58,916 bases of DNA from Pseudomonas sp. 7P_10.2_Bac1 (lineage in GTDB: Bacteria; Pseudomonadota; Gammaproteobacteria; Pseudomonadales; Pseudomonadaceae): contig NZ_JANLNV010000024.1 of NCBI RefSeq assembly GCF_025465935.1, positions 1 to 58,916 of the forward strand. The letters run 5' to 3'. The position numbers and the translations under genes were made by a program. The notes beneath the pieces are model-generated. The model saw only the letters and a program-made list of their open reading frames with translations, was not told the DNA's origin and made no database searches. Of this stretch, positions 8,375-15,812 are shown piece by piece (within the stretch, counting starts at the first letter, position 1; each line of letters starts with the position of its first letter).

Positions 8375-9253
8375 ATGATGAATCAGCCTACGCCTTCTTA
8401 TAGCTTCGACGTGACCGCTGCCGATTTTCAGAAGCAGGTTGTCGATGCTTCTTTCGAGCAACCGGTGCTGGTGGATTTTTGGGCCGAGTGGTGCGCACCG
8501 TGCAAGGTGATCCTGCCGATCCTTGAGAAAATCACCGAGAGTTATCAGGGCGAGTTGTTGCTGGCCAAGGTCAACTGCGACGTAGAGCACGCACTGGTTC
8601 AGCACTTCGGTATCCAAAACCTGCCTATCGTGGTGCTGTTTAAAGACGGCAAGCCGGTAGAGCACTTCCAGGAAGCCTTGCCCGAGTCCGCCGTTCGTGC
8701 CCTGCTTGAGCCGCACGTTGTGCTGCCCGCCCCGGCCGAGGCAGATCCCCTGGAACAGGCTCAGGCGCTGTTTGCCGAAAGCCGTTTTGCCGATGCTGAA
8801 GCGCTGCTGAAAACCATCCTGACCGAGGACAACACCAACGCCAGGGCGCTGATTCTGTATGGTCGCTGCCTGGCTGAACGCAACGAGCTGACCGAAGCCC
8901 AGGCCGTGCTGGACGCGGTAAAAAGCGATGAACACAAAGCCGAACTGGCCGGTGCCAAGGCACAGCTGACGTTCCTGCGCCAGGCGGCTGAATTGCCGGA
9001 CGTGGCTGATCTGAAAACCCGCGTGGCGCAAAACCCGCAGGACGATGAGGCTGCGTATCAACTGGCGATTCAACAATTGTCACGCCAGCAATACGAAGCC
9101 GCCCTGGATGGCCTGCTGAAGCTGTTTACCCGCAACCGCAGCTTCAATGAAGGCATCACTCACAAGACCCTGCTTCAAGTGTTCGACCTGTTGGGCAATG
9201 ACCATCCGCTGGTGACAACTTACCGTCGCAAGCTGTTTGCGGCGCTGTACTAA
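8375..9253 (+). CDS. cnoX: Thioredoxin-TPR holdase (CnoX/YbbN)
   Basis: A 292-residue fusion of a thioredoxin domain (about 12-115) and a tetratricopeptide-like helical region (about 130-290). The thioredoxin active site is intact, WCAPCK with Cys40 and Cys43, and the cis-proline loop is NLPIVVLF. In E. coli CnoX (YbbN) the equivalent cysteine pair is lost; here it is kept, so redox activity is likely as well as holdase action that hands clients to GroEL/DnaK. TPR-like repeats include ALFAESRFADAEALLKTIL and ALILYGRCLAERNELTEA. Two adjacent ATG codons could start it. It lies 28 bases after the methyltransferase gene, with a hairpin just after the stop. Confidence 0.85.
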   Translation: MMNQPTPSYSFDVTAADFQKQVVDASFEQPVLVDFWAEWCAPCKVILPILEKITESYQGELLLAKVNCDVEHALVQHFGIQNLPIVVLFKDGKPVEHFQEALPESAVRALLEPHVVLPAPAEADPLEQAQALFAESRFADAEALLKTILTEDNTNARALILYGRCLAERNELTEAQAVLDAVKSDEHKAELAGAKAQLTFLRQAAELPDVADLKTRVAQNPQDDEAAYQLAIQQLSRQQYEAALDGLLKLFTRNRSFNEGITHKTLLQVFDLLGNDHPLVTTYRRKLFAALY

Positions 9254-9260
9254 CACTACC

Positions 9261-9284
9261 AGCCGCTCCTGCCCAGGAGCGGCT
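9261..9284. terminator. Hairpin between convergent genes
   Basis: An 11-bp inverted repeat (AGCCGCTCCTG / CAGGAGCGGCT) with a two-base gap lies between the convergent genes ending at 9253 and 9293. It lacks a clear U-run on either strand, so it is either a weak bidirectional terminator or a single REP-type palindrome. Confidence 0.55.
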
Positions 9285-9292
9285 GTGCGGTA

Positions 9293-9634
9293 TCAGTCGA
9301 TCCAGCTGTAGAGCGGTGAGTCGCTACCGCTGACAACTTTGACCTGGCTGCTATGACGCAGACGCACCAGCAGGCGTTTGCCTGCGCCGGTGCTGCCGGT
9401 CAACGCTTCGAGCTGGCTCAACAGCTCCGGCCCACTGATTTGCCCCGCCTTGCGTAGCAGGTCTTTTGTGGTCTCCCACAAAGCATCATCCTGATTGGCG
9501 GGCTTGGTGGGCGTCGGCACAGCAGGCGCTTCGCTGACCTGCAAGTTCGCACCCAGCCTCGCCCAGTCGCCTTCATCCAGCTCTATCGTCAGGTCCACTG
9601 GCCAGTCACCAAACGTTCCGCGAATTCGCACCAT
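9293..9634 (-). CDS. Conserved hypothetical protein
   Basis: A 113-residue cytoplasmic protein with no signal peptide or membrane segment. I recognise no catalytic motif. The N-terminal half (MVRIRGTFGDWPVDLTIELD) looks like a small beta-sheet unit. A Pro/Thr-rich linker at about residues 43-53 joins it to a helical, basic C-terminal region ending LYSWID that might bind nucleic acid or another protein. ATG at 9634 is chosen over one five codons upstream because GGAG lies just before it. The gene sits convergent with cnoX in the place of P. aeruginosa PA4062, so it is probably a conserved Pseudomonas protein. Function is unknown. Confidence 0.65.
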   Translation of the reverse strand: MVRIRGTFGDWPVDLTIELDEGDWARLGANLQVSEAPAVPTPTKPANQDDALWETTKDLLRKAGQISGPELLSQLEALTGSTGAGKRLLVRLRHSSQVKVVSGSDSPLYSWID

Positions 9635-9717
9635 CGCCCTTCTCCTCAATTTTCATGAAAGCATGCTCCCACGCTGCTTGCACAACGCCAAGCACACGGG
9701 CAAAATCCTGATTTGTT

Positions 9718-9737
9718 TGTTATAAGATTACATAACA
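9718..9737 (+). promoter_or_regulatory. Candidate Zur-like operator before the DUF2796 gene
   Basis: An AT-rich inverted repeat, TGTTAT and ATAACA separated by eight bases, lies 30 bases before the ATG at 9767. Half-sites match the GTTAT/ATAAC arms of gammaproteobacterial Zur boxes, but the spacing is wider than the usual palindrome. Zinc-responsive control is expected for the downstream family, so the site is plausible but unproven. Confidence 0.4.
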
Positions 9738-9766
9738 TTTAATTTCATTTATGTTGGAGTCGTGCT

Positions 9767-10327
9767 ATGCGTCGTTTGCTTCTTGCTTTGCCGTTTGCTC
9801 TGTTGCCGCTGGCCATGGCTCACGCCGCCGACGAACATGACCATGAACACGGCAGCCTGGGTGCCCACGAGCATGGTGTAGGTGCGTTGAATGTGGCACT
9901 GGACGGCCAGACCCTGGAGCTGGACCTCGACAGCCCGGCCATGAACCTGGTGGGTTTCGAGCACAGCCCAAGCACGGATGCCGAGAAGGCCAAGGTCGAC
10001 TCCGTACGGACCCAGCTGGAAAACCCGCTGGCCCTGTTTAACCTGCCTAAAACGGCTGAATGCGCCGTTGAATCGCAAGACGTGGATAGCCCCTTGTTCG
10101 AAGCCGCCCCTGAAGAGGCCGCCGGAACCACCACTCAACACGGCCACAGCGATATAGAAGCGCACTACGAGTTCACATGTGCCAAACCTGAGGCGCTGAA
10201 AGCCCTGGATCTGACCCAGTTCTTCAAGACATTCCCCGGCACCCACAAGATCAAGACACAACTGATCGGCGGCAGCGGGCAGCAAGGCAGCGAACTGACG
10301 CCTAAATCGCCAAGCCTGAAGTTTTAA
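9767..10327 (+). CDS. DUF2796 His-rich periplasmic zinc-uptake-linked protein (ZrgA-like)
   Basis: A 186-residue exported protein. A clear signal peptide (about 1-21, ending AHA-ADEH) is followed by a histidine/acid-rich segment (DEHDHEHGSLGAHEHG) suited to binding zinc, and by a second His cluster around TTTQHGHSDIEAHYEF. DUF2796 proteins such as ZrgA are tied to zinc acquisition, and the gene holds the place of P. aeruginosa PA4063, first in a zinc-responsive cluster with an ABC exporter-like pair and a DUF3299 protein. GGAG precedes the ATG. It probably passes or senses periplasmic zinc; that role is inferred from family and context. Confidence 0.8.
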   Translation: MRRLLLALPFALLPLAMAHAADEHDHEHGSLGAHEHGVGALNVALDGQTLELDLDSPAMNLVGFEHSPSTDAEKAKVDSVRTQLENPLALFNLPKTAECAVESQDVDSPLFEAAPEEAAGTTTQHGHSDIEAHYEFTCAKPEALKALDLTQFFKTFPGTHKIKTQLIGGSGQQGSELTPKSPSLKF

Positions 10328-10436
10328 GCACGACCTTAGGGGGCTGGCGCCTTCGCAGTCTTGTTCAAGATCAGTCGATCGCTAGGCAAGCTCGCCCCTT
10401 AACCCCTCACTCAACACCAGGCGTTCGCTCCTCCCC

Positions 10437-11147
10437 ATGACCCAAGCACTTATCGAACTCAGCGACCTGAGTTTCAGTTGGCCCGGGCAACCGGTACTGC
10501 TGGATATTCCAGCATTCCGTCTCGAGCCCGGCGAAACGCTATTTCTGAAAGGCCCCAGCGGCAGCGGCAAAACCACATTGCTGGGGTTACTGGGCGGCGT
10601 GCAAAAGGCCAGTCACGGAACGATTCGTCTGCTGGGGCAAGAGCTGAGCGATTTAGGCTCGGGCGCACGCGATCGGTTCCGGGTTGATCACACGGGGTAT
10701 ATTTTTCAGCAGTTCAACCTCCTGCCGTTTTTGTCCGTGCGCGAGAACGTTGAACTGCCCTGTCACTTTTCCAGGCTACGCGCCAGCCGCGCCGTGCAAC
10801 GCCATGGCAGCGTCGGTAAGGCCGCGCAGACGCTGCTCGCCCATCTGGGCCTCAAAGACCCGGCGCTGTTGGAGCGCCGCGCCGACGCCTTGTCCATCGG
10901 CCAGCAACAGCGCGTGGCCGCCGCCCGCGCGCTGATTGGTCAACCCGAGCTGGTGATTGCCGATGAGCCCACTTCAGCCCTCGACGCGGATGCGCGCGAA
11001 GCCTTTATCCAGTTGCTGTTTGCCGAGTGCCGGGAGGCCGGCGCCAGCTTGCTGTTTGTAAGCCACGACCAAAGCCTGGCCACGCTCTTCGACCGCAATC
11101 TGTCGTTGTCTGAACTTAATCGCGCCGCCACATCGGCAGAGGTCTGA
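10437..11147 (+). CDS. ABC transporter ATPase, LolD/MacB type
   Basis: A 236-residue nucleotide-binding subunit. Walker A is GPSGSGKTT (about residues 39-47), the Q-loop lies in YIFQQFNLLPFLSVRENVELP, Walker B is LVIADEPTSALD, and the H-loop is FVSHD. The ABC signature reads LSIGQ, not LSGGQ, so the second position of the key Gly pair is replaced by Ile; ATPase kinetics may be altered. It ends one base before the start of its FtsX-type permease at 11149, and together they form a MacB/LolCDE-like complex. The 109-base gap upstream has no good Shine-Dalgarno sequence. Context (the PA4063-PA4066 order) suggests a part in zinc homeostasis. Confidence 0.85.
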   Translation: MTQALIELSDLSFSWPGQPVLLDIPAFRLEPGETLFLKGPSGSGKTTLLGLLGGVQKASHGTIRLLGQELSDLGSGARDRFRVDHTGYIFQQFNLLPFLSVRENVELPCHFSRLRASRAVQRHGSVGKAAQTLLAHLGLKDPALLERRADALSIGQQQRVAAARALIGQPELVIADEPTSALDADAREAFIQLLFAECREAGASLLFVSHDQSLATLFDRNLSLSELNRAATSAEV

Positions 11148-11148
11148 G

Positions 11149-12414
11149 ATGTATTTGCTTCGCCTAGCCTTGGCCAGTCTGGCCAACCGACGCTTTACTG
11201 CGATCCTGACCGCGTTCGCTATCGCACTGTCGGTGTGCCTGCTGCTGGCGGTCGAGCGCGTGCGCACTGAAGCCCGCGCCAGCTTTGCCAGCACCATCAG
11301 CGGCACCGACCTGATCGTCGGCGCGCGTTCTGGCTCGGTCAATCTGCTGCTGTATTCGGTGTTTCGCATCGGCAATGCCACCAACAATATTCGCTGGGAC
11401 AGCTTCGAGCATTTCGCCAGCAACCCGAAGGTGAAATGGGCGATCCCGATGTCACTGGGGGACTCGCACCGGGGGTATCGCGTGATGGGTACCAGCGAAG
11501 CGTACTTTGAGCATTATCAATACGGGCATCGGCAAAACCTTGAGTTTGCTAGCGGTCGCGCATTCCAGACCGATCCATTTGAAGTGGTACTCGGCGCAGA
11601 AGTAGCCGAAGCACTGCATTACAAACTGGGTGACAAACTCGTACTGGCCCACGGCGTGGCCGCGATCAGCCTGGTCAAACACGACGACAAGCCCTTCACG
11701 GTGGTCGGCATTCTCAAGCGCACGGGCACGCCGGTGGACCGCACGCTGCATATCAGCCTCGGCGGTATGGAAGCGATCCATATCGACTGGCACAACGGAG
11801 TGCCCGCCCAGGGCGCCGCACGCATCACTGCCGATCAGGCGCGCAACATGGACCTGACCCCGCAGGCCATCACGGCGTTCATGCTGGGCCTGAACAGCAA
11901 GATTTCGACCTTTGCCTTACAACGCGAAATCAATGAGTTCCGTGGCGAGCCGATGATGGCTATTTTGCCGGGGGTGGCATTGCAGGAACTCTGGAGCTTG
12001 ATGAGCACTGCTGAAAAGGCGCTGTTTGTGGTGTCGCTGTTCGTGGTGCTGACCGGTTTGATTGGGATGCTGACGGCCATTTTGACCAGTCTCAATGAAC
12101 GCCGTCGCGAGATGGCCATTCTGCGCTCGGTGGGTGCGCGACCTTGGCATATCGCGACCTTGCTGGTGTTCGAAGCCCTGGCCCTGGCCTTGGCGGGCGT
12201 GGTGGCGGGTGTTGGCTTGCTGTACGTGTGCATTGCTTTGGCTCAAGGCTATGTGCAATCGAATTACGGAATCTATTTGCCGCTGGCCTGGCCAAGCGAA
12301 TATGAATGGACACTGCTCGGCGGTATTCTGGCCGCGGCCCTGGTGATGGGGTGTGTGCCCGCATGGCGCGCCTACCGACAATCGCTGGCCGACGGTCTGT
12401 CCATTCGTTTATGA
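11149..12414 (+). CDS. FtsX-family ABC transporter permease (MacB/LolC-like)
   Basis: A 421-residue inner-membrane subunit with the four-helix MacB/FtsX layout. A first transmembrane segment (RFTAILTAFAIALSVCLLLA) is followed by a large periplasmic domain (about 45-285) and three C-terminal segments around ALFVVSLFVVLTGLIGMLTA, LLVFEALALALAGVVAGVG and LLGGILAAALVMGCVPAW. The cytoplasmic coupling loop RRREMAILRSVGARPW is typical. Such transporters act by mechanotransmission on periplasmic substrates, not by passing a solute through the membrane. It starts one base after the ATPase stop and is followed closely by the DUF3299 gene, forming one transcription unit. Confidence 0.85.
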   Translation: MYLLRLALASLANRRFTAILTAFAIALSVCLLLAVERVRTEARASFASTISGTDLIVGARSGSVNLLLYSVFRIGNATNNIRWDSFEHFASNPKVKWAIPMSLGDSHRGYRVMGTSEAYFEHYQYGHRQNLEFASGRAFQTDPFEVVLGAEVAEALHYKLGDKLVLAHGVAAISLVKHDDKPFTVVGILKRTGTPVDRTLHISLGGMEAIHIDWHNGVPAQGAARITADQARNMDLTPQAITAFMLGLNSKISTFALQREINEFRGEPMMAILPGVALQELWSLMSTAEKALFVVSLFVVLTGLIGMLTAILTSLNERRREMAILRSVGARPWHIATLLVFEALALALAGVVAGVGLLYVCIALAQGYVQSNYGIYLPLAWPSEYEWTLLGGILAAALVMGCVPAWRAYRQSLADGLSIRL

Positions 12415-12424
12415 GCTTGTGTTG

Positions 12425-12949
12425 ATGAATATAGCTGCGATATCTCGTGTTTTGTTGACGCTGCTCGTGTTGGCAAGCACGCCAATATGGGCGGCCGAGC
12501 CGAAAGAACTGACGTGGTCAGAGATGATTCCGGCCGATGCGCCGCCAGAAGTCCCCAATATGACGCCGCTACATGACTTGTCTCAAATCGGCGACATGGA
12601 ATCCGCCCCCGCCGCCAAGCAAGACTTGCCCAACGCGCCAGTGGTCTCGGAACTCAATGGGCAATTGATCCGTTTACCCGGGTACATCGTGCCGCTGGAG
12701 GTCAGCGAAGAAGGCCGCACCACTGATTTTCTGCTGGTGCCGTACTATGGCGCGTGCATCCATGTGCCGCCGCCTCCCTCCAACCAGATCGTGCATGTCA
12801 CCAGCAAAGTCGGGGTACTGGTCGACGAGCTGTATCAGCCGTACTGGATCGTTGGCCAAATGCAGGTCAAACCCAGCACCAGCGAATTGGCAGACGCGGG
12901 TTATCAAATGGACGCACAAAAGATCGTGGTCTACGAATTACCTGACTGA
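12425..12949 (+). CDS. DUF3299 periplasmic protein
   Basis: A 174-residue exported protein with a signal peptide of about 23 residues (ending PIWA-AEPK) and no lipobox. The DUF3299 core is clear: VVSELNGQLIRLPGYIVPLE, then FLLVPYYGACIHVPPPPSNQIVHV, which contains the invariant Cys-Ile-His segment and could bind metal. ATG at 12425 gives a normal signal peptide; the frame is open 24 codons upstream inside the permease gene. The gene is last in the zinc-linked group (PA4066-like position), 10 bases after the permease. Function is unknown; the fixed linkage suggests it works with the ABC pair in the periplasm. Confidence 0.8.
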   Translation: MNIAAISRVLLTLLVLASTPIWAAEPKELTWSEMIPADAPPEVPNMTPLHDLSQIGDMESAPAAKQDLPNAPVVSELNGQLIRLPGYIVPLEVSEEGRTTDFLLVPYYGACIHVPPPPSNQIVHVTSKVGVLVDELYQPYWIVGQMQVKPSTSELADAGYQMDAQKIVVYELPD

Positions 12950-12991
12950 CCCATCATTCCTTCACGAATTTTTCTCGACTTCACCTTTTCA

Positions 12992-13005
12992 TTGAGCTGG
13001 GTCAA
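12992..13005 (+). promoter_or_regulatory. Candidate Anr/Fnr box before oprG
   Basis: TTGA-N6-TCAA, matching the half-sites and spacing of the Anr/Fnr box (TTGAT-N4-ATCAA), lies 66 bases before the oprG start codon. An AT-rich stretch at 13037-13046 could serve as a -10 region. OprG of P. aeruginosa is known to rise under low oxygen with Anr, which supports the reading. The two inner bases are not consensus. Confidence 0.5.
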
Positions 13006-13070
13006 CGGAATGGACACGGCTGCTCATTACCATTGGTTATATAAATTTCAAATATCCCAATGGAGCTCCC

Positions 13071-13769
13071 ATGCAAAAGTCCCTGCTCAGCGCTGCCGCC
13101 CTTGCGCTCACCGTTGTAGCACCGCTGGCCCACGCGCATTCCGAGGGTGACATCATCCTGCGCGCCGGTGCCATTACCGTGAACCCGAAGGCCGACAGCT
13201 CCCACGTCAAAGTGGACCGCGGATCGTTGGGGGGTACCAATCTGGGCGGTAAGGCGACCATGGACAGCGATACCCAATTGGGCCTGAACTTTGCCTACAT
13301 GATCACGGACCACGTAGGCATCGAACTGCTGGCCGCCACACCGTTCGAGCATGACGTCAAACTCAAGAACACTGCGCTGCCGCAAGCCAACGGCAAACTC
13401 GGCAGCCTCAAGCACTTGCCGCCGACCCTGAGTGTTGTGTACTACCCGCTGGATTCCAAGTCGGCGTTCCAGCCGTACGTGGGTGCCGGTATCAACTACA
13501 CCTGGATCTATGATGAACACGTCGGCAGCCGCGCGAGCGCTGAAGGTTTCGATCACTTCCGGGCCTCAAACTCTTGGGGTGTGGCCTGGCAGATCGGTGC
13601 TGACTACATGCTGACCGACAACATCATGATCAACGCCCAGGCGCGCTACATCGATATCGACACGCACGCCTACGTCAACAACAGCGCCGTGGGTGATGGC
13701 ACTCGCGCCAAGGTCAACGTCGACGTTGATCCATTCGTTTACATGGTTGGCCTGGGGTATAAGTTCTAA
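13071..13769 (+). CDS. oprG: Outer membrane protein OprG (OmpW family)
   Basis: A 232-residue eight-stranded outer-membrane beta-barrel. The signal peptide ends at about residue 23 (LAHA-HSEG). Family marks are the N-terminal GDIILRAGAITVNPKADSS, MITDHVGIELLAATPF and the C-terminal strand ending in aromatic Phe (MVGLGYKF), required for barrel assembly. OmpW proteins take up small hydrophobic molecules; OprG has been linked to small amino acids, low oxygen and iron. GGAG precedes the ATG, and a possible Anr box lies upstream. It has its own gap after the zinc-linked cluster and ends in a strong terminator, so it is probably a separate unit. Confidence 0.92.
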   Translation: MQKSLLSAAALALTVVAPLAHAHSEGDIILRAGAITVNPKADSSHVKVDRGSLGGTNLGGKATMDSDTQLGLNFAYMITDHVGIELLAATPFEHDVKLKNTALPQANGKLGSLKHLPPTLSVVYYPLDSKSAFQPYVGAGINYTWIYDEHVGSRASAEGFDHFRASNSWGVAWQIGADYMLTDNIMINAQARYIDIDTHAYVNNSAVGDGTRAKVNVDVDPFVYMVGLGYKF

Positions 13770-13812
13770 GTGCGGGGCGCTTAGCAGCAAGCTTTTAGCT
13801 TCAAGCCACAAG

Positions 13813-13841
13813 AAAAAGGCGCCTTTTTAGGCGCCTTTTTT
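13813..13841. terminator. Bidirectional intrinsic terminator
   Basis: The hairpin AAAAAGGCGCC - TTTTTA - GGCGCCTTTTTT lies between oprG (plus) and the epimerase gene (minus), which converge. Both strands read a GC stem followed by a U-run, so it should stop transcription from each side. Confidence 0.9.
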
Positions 13842-13860
13842 GGGTTTTTAATCAGGGCAG

Positions 13861-14790
13861 TTAACGCCCCAGCAATCGGGCCAGACCGACGCCCATCGGG
13901 GTGGTTTCTGCGAGTGTAAAGCGTTGCAACAAGCGGCTGTTGTCCGCACGCGAGTGACGAATATCACCAGGGCGAGCCGGACCATGGCTAATCGGTGGCA
14001 GTTCGCCTACCACTTCGCTCAAGGCTTCAAGCATTTGCATGAGGGTAGTGGCTTTGTTCAGGCCCACGTTGATGGCGCCCTCTTGAACCTCTGAAGCCTC
14101 AACCGCCTGAACCAGAATTCTCACCAGATCACCCACGTAGATAAAATCGCGGGTTTGCTCACCATCACCAAAAATGGTGATCGGCAGGCCTTTTTCAGCG
14201 CGCTCGCTGAAAATACTGATCACGCCTGAGTAGGGTGAAGACGGATCTTGGCGTGGCCCGTAGACGTTGAAGAATCGGAAAATAACCGGCTCCAGAGCAT
14301 GCTGGCGGCGGTAGAAGTCCAGATAGTACTCACTGGCCAGCTTGTCCGAAGCATACGGTGTCAGCGGCGCTTTGGGCGTGTCTTCAACAATCGATTCGCC
14401 CTCACCATTGTTGCCATATACCGCAGCGCTGGAGGCAAACACCACACGCTTGACGCCTGCTTCACGCATGGCCTCACAAACGTTGAGCGTACCAATAAAG
14501 TTGCTCTGATGAGTGCTCACCGGATCATCTACCGAGGCTTGAACCGACGCCACGGCCGCCAAGTGAACGACTGCACTGCAGCCTGCCATCACGCGCTTGA
14601 CCAACGCGGCATCGGCGACGTTGCCTACGATCAGCTCGACGTTAGGGTTATCAAGCGGCAGATTGCTGCGCTTGCCGGTGGACAAGTCGTCAAGGATACG
14701 TACTGCATAGCCTTTATCCAGCAAACCATCGACCAGATTGGAGCCGATAAAACCGGCACCGCCTGTGATTAGAACGGGTGTATTAACCAT
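13861..14790 (-). CDS. NAD-dependent sugar-nucleotide epimerase/dehydratase (GalE-like SDR)
   Basis: A 309-residue extended short-chain dehydrogenase/reductase. The NAD site GGAGFIG has Gly10, Gly13 and Gly16 in phase, and VVHLAAVASVQASVDDP follows. Catalytic elements are intact: SSAAVYG (Ser/Thr) and YASDK (Tyr-x3-Lys). The substrate half has FRFFNVYGPRQ and DGEQTRDFIYVGDLV, typical of UDP-sugar 4-epimerases. The exact sugar cannot be told. Its first codons overlap the end of the upstream SDR gene by eight bases. The pair lies alone, outside any O-antigen cluster, in the position of P. aeruginosa PA4068-PA4069. Confidence 0.85.
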   Translation of the reverse strand: MVNTPVLITGGAGFIGSNLVDGLLDKGYAVRILDDLSTGKRSNLPLDNPNVELIVGNVADAALVKRVMAGCSAVVHLAAVASVQASVDDPVSTHQSNFIGTLNVCEAMREAGVKRVVFASSAAVYGNNGEGESIVEDTPKAPLTPYASDKLASEYYLDFYRRQHALEPVIFRFFNVYGPRQDPSSPYSGVISIFSERAEKGLPITIFGDGEQTRDFIYVGDLVRILVQAVEASEVQEGAINVGLNKATTLMQMLEALSEVVGELPPISHGPARPGDIRHSRADNSRLLQRFTLAETTPMGVGLARLLGR

Positions 14791-15667
14791 GACGATAAAA
14801 CCTGTCTAGTAAACCCGGAAGCCCCGCACGCCAGGCGCGCGGCTTGATCCCGAAGGTATGAAGAATTTTCTTGCAGGCCAACACCGCATGCTGGGGCTCT
14901 TCGGCCGCATCAGGGCATGCTGCGTGAGCCTGAGGCGTGGGTGCTTGGATAGCCAACGGATGCAAATGCCGGGCTTCATCCAGAATGGCCTGCCCCAGCG
15001 CCAGCGGCGTTGTGGCCTCATGCCCTGCGTAGTGGTAAGTCCCCCACAATGGCGCTGCACAATCGAGTTGCTTGAGTACGGAGATGATGACGCGTGCAGC
15101 GTCATCAACCGGTGTGGGGTTGCCACGTCGATCATCGGCCATCAGTAACTCGCCTGACTTTTCAGCTTTGGCGAGAAACCGCCCCAAACTGCCATCAGGG
15201 CTGTCATCCAGCAACCAGCCAAAACGCAACAGGACATGTTGCGGGCAAATGGCCCGTACACTTTGCTCAATGCGCCACAACGCCTGCCCGCGCAACCCCA
15301 GCGGTACAGGTTCATCCTTTTCACTGTAGGCAGTGGCCCGCGAACCATCGAACACACGATAGCTGGAAGGCTGCAACAAGGTGATGTTGTGGTGTTGACA
15401 CAGTTCGGCGAGGCGCTCGACAGCGCGCTCCTGCTCGGCAAGGCGGGTTTCACTCACGTTCTGCGCCTGGAACCAGTCGAAGTAGTACGCAAGGTTGATG
15501 ACGGCATCCGGACGGGTCTCATCCAGCAGTTGCGTCAGGCTCGCAGCGTCCCAGCCGTCTTGCGGCGGACGCGGGGCGAGGAAATTGATGTCTTCCTCGG
15601 CACCCAGACGAATCAGCGCCTGCCCGAGAGCATTTCCGCCGCCCAATAACATAAGGCGCATTCGCAT
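14783..15667 (-). CDS. RmlD-like SDR protein with lost catalytic pair
   Basis: A 294-residue protein resembling dTDP-4-dehydrorhamnose reductase (RmlD): a Rossmann start MLLGGGNALGQALIRLG, RPDAVINLAYYFDWF, SSYRVFDG (RmlD has a similar YVFDG) and GNPTPVDDAARVI. The segment where RmlD has Tyr-Gly-x-x-Lys reads PLGLRGQALWRIE, with neither Tyr nor Lys, so classical SDR catalysis is not expected. It may be a structural or regulatory partner of the intact epimerase, with which it overlaps by eight bases. A second ATG two codons in is equally possible as start. No rhamnose genes are nearby. Confidence 0.7.
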   Translation of the reverse strand: MRMRLMLLGGGNALGQALIRLGAEEDINFLAPRPPQDGWDAASLTQLLDETRPDAVINLAYYFDWFQAQNVSETRLAEQERAVERLAELCQHHNITLLQPSSYRVFDGSRATAYSEKDEPVPLGLRGQALWRIEQSVRAICPQHVLLRFGWLLDDSPDGSLGRFLAKAEKSGELLMADDRRGNPTPVDDAARVIISVLKQLDCAAPLWGTYHYAGHEATTPLALGQAILDEARHLHPLAIQAPTPQAHAACPDAAEEPQHAVLACKKILHTFGIKPRAWRAGLPGLLDRFYRHG

Positions 15668-15812
15668 AGAGTGTGCAAGCTCAGTCTATTCAAAACGGTG
15701 ATATATACCAGAAAACCAACCGTGCAAGCTGCTGGCCATGATCAAGACCACAGCATTTTGCGGGTTTCTGTGCGTGTCGTCACTGACAAAGTGCAGAGCA
15801 GGTTATTTGCCA

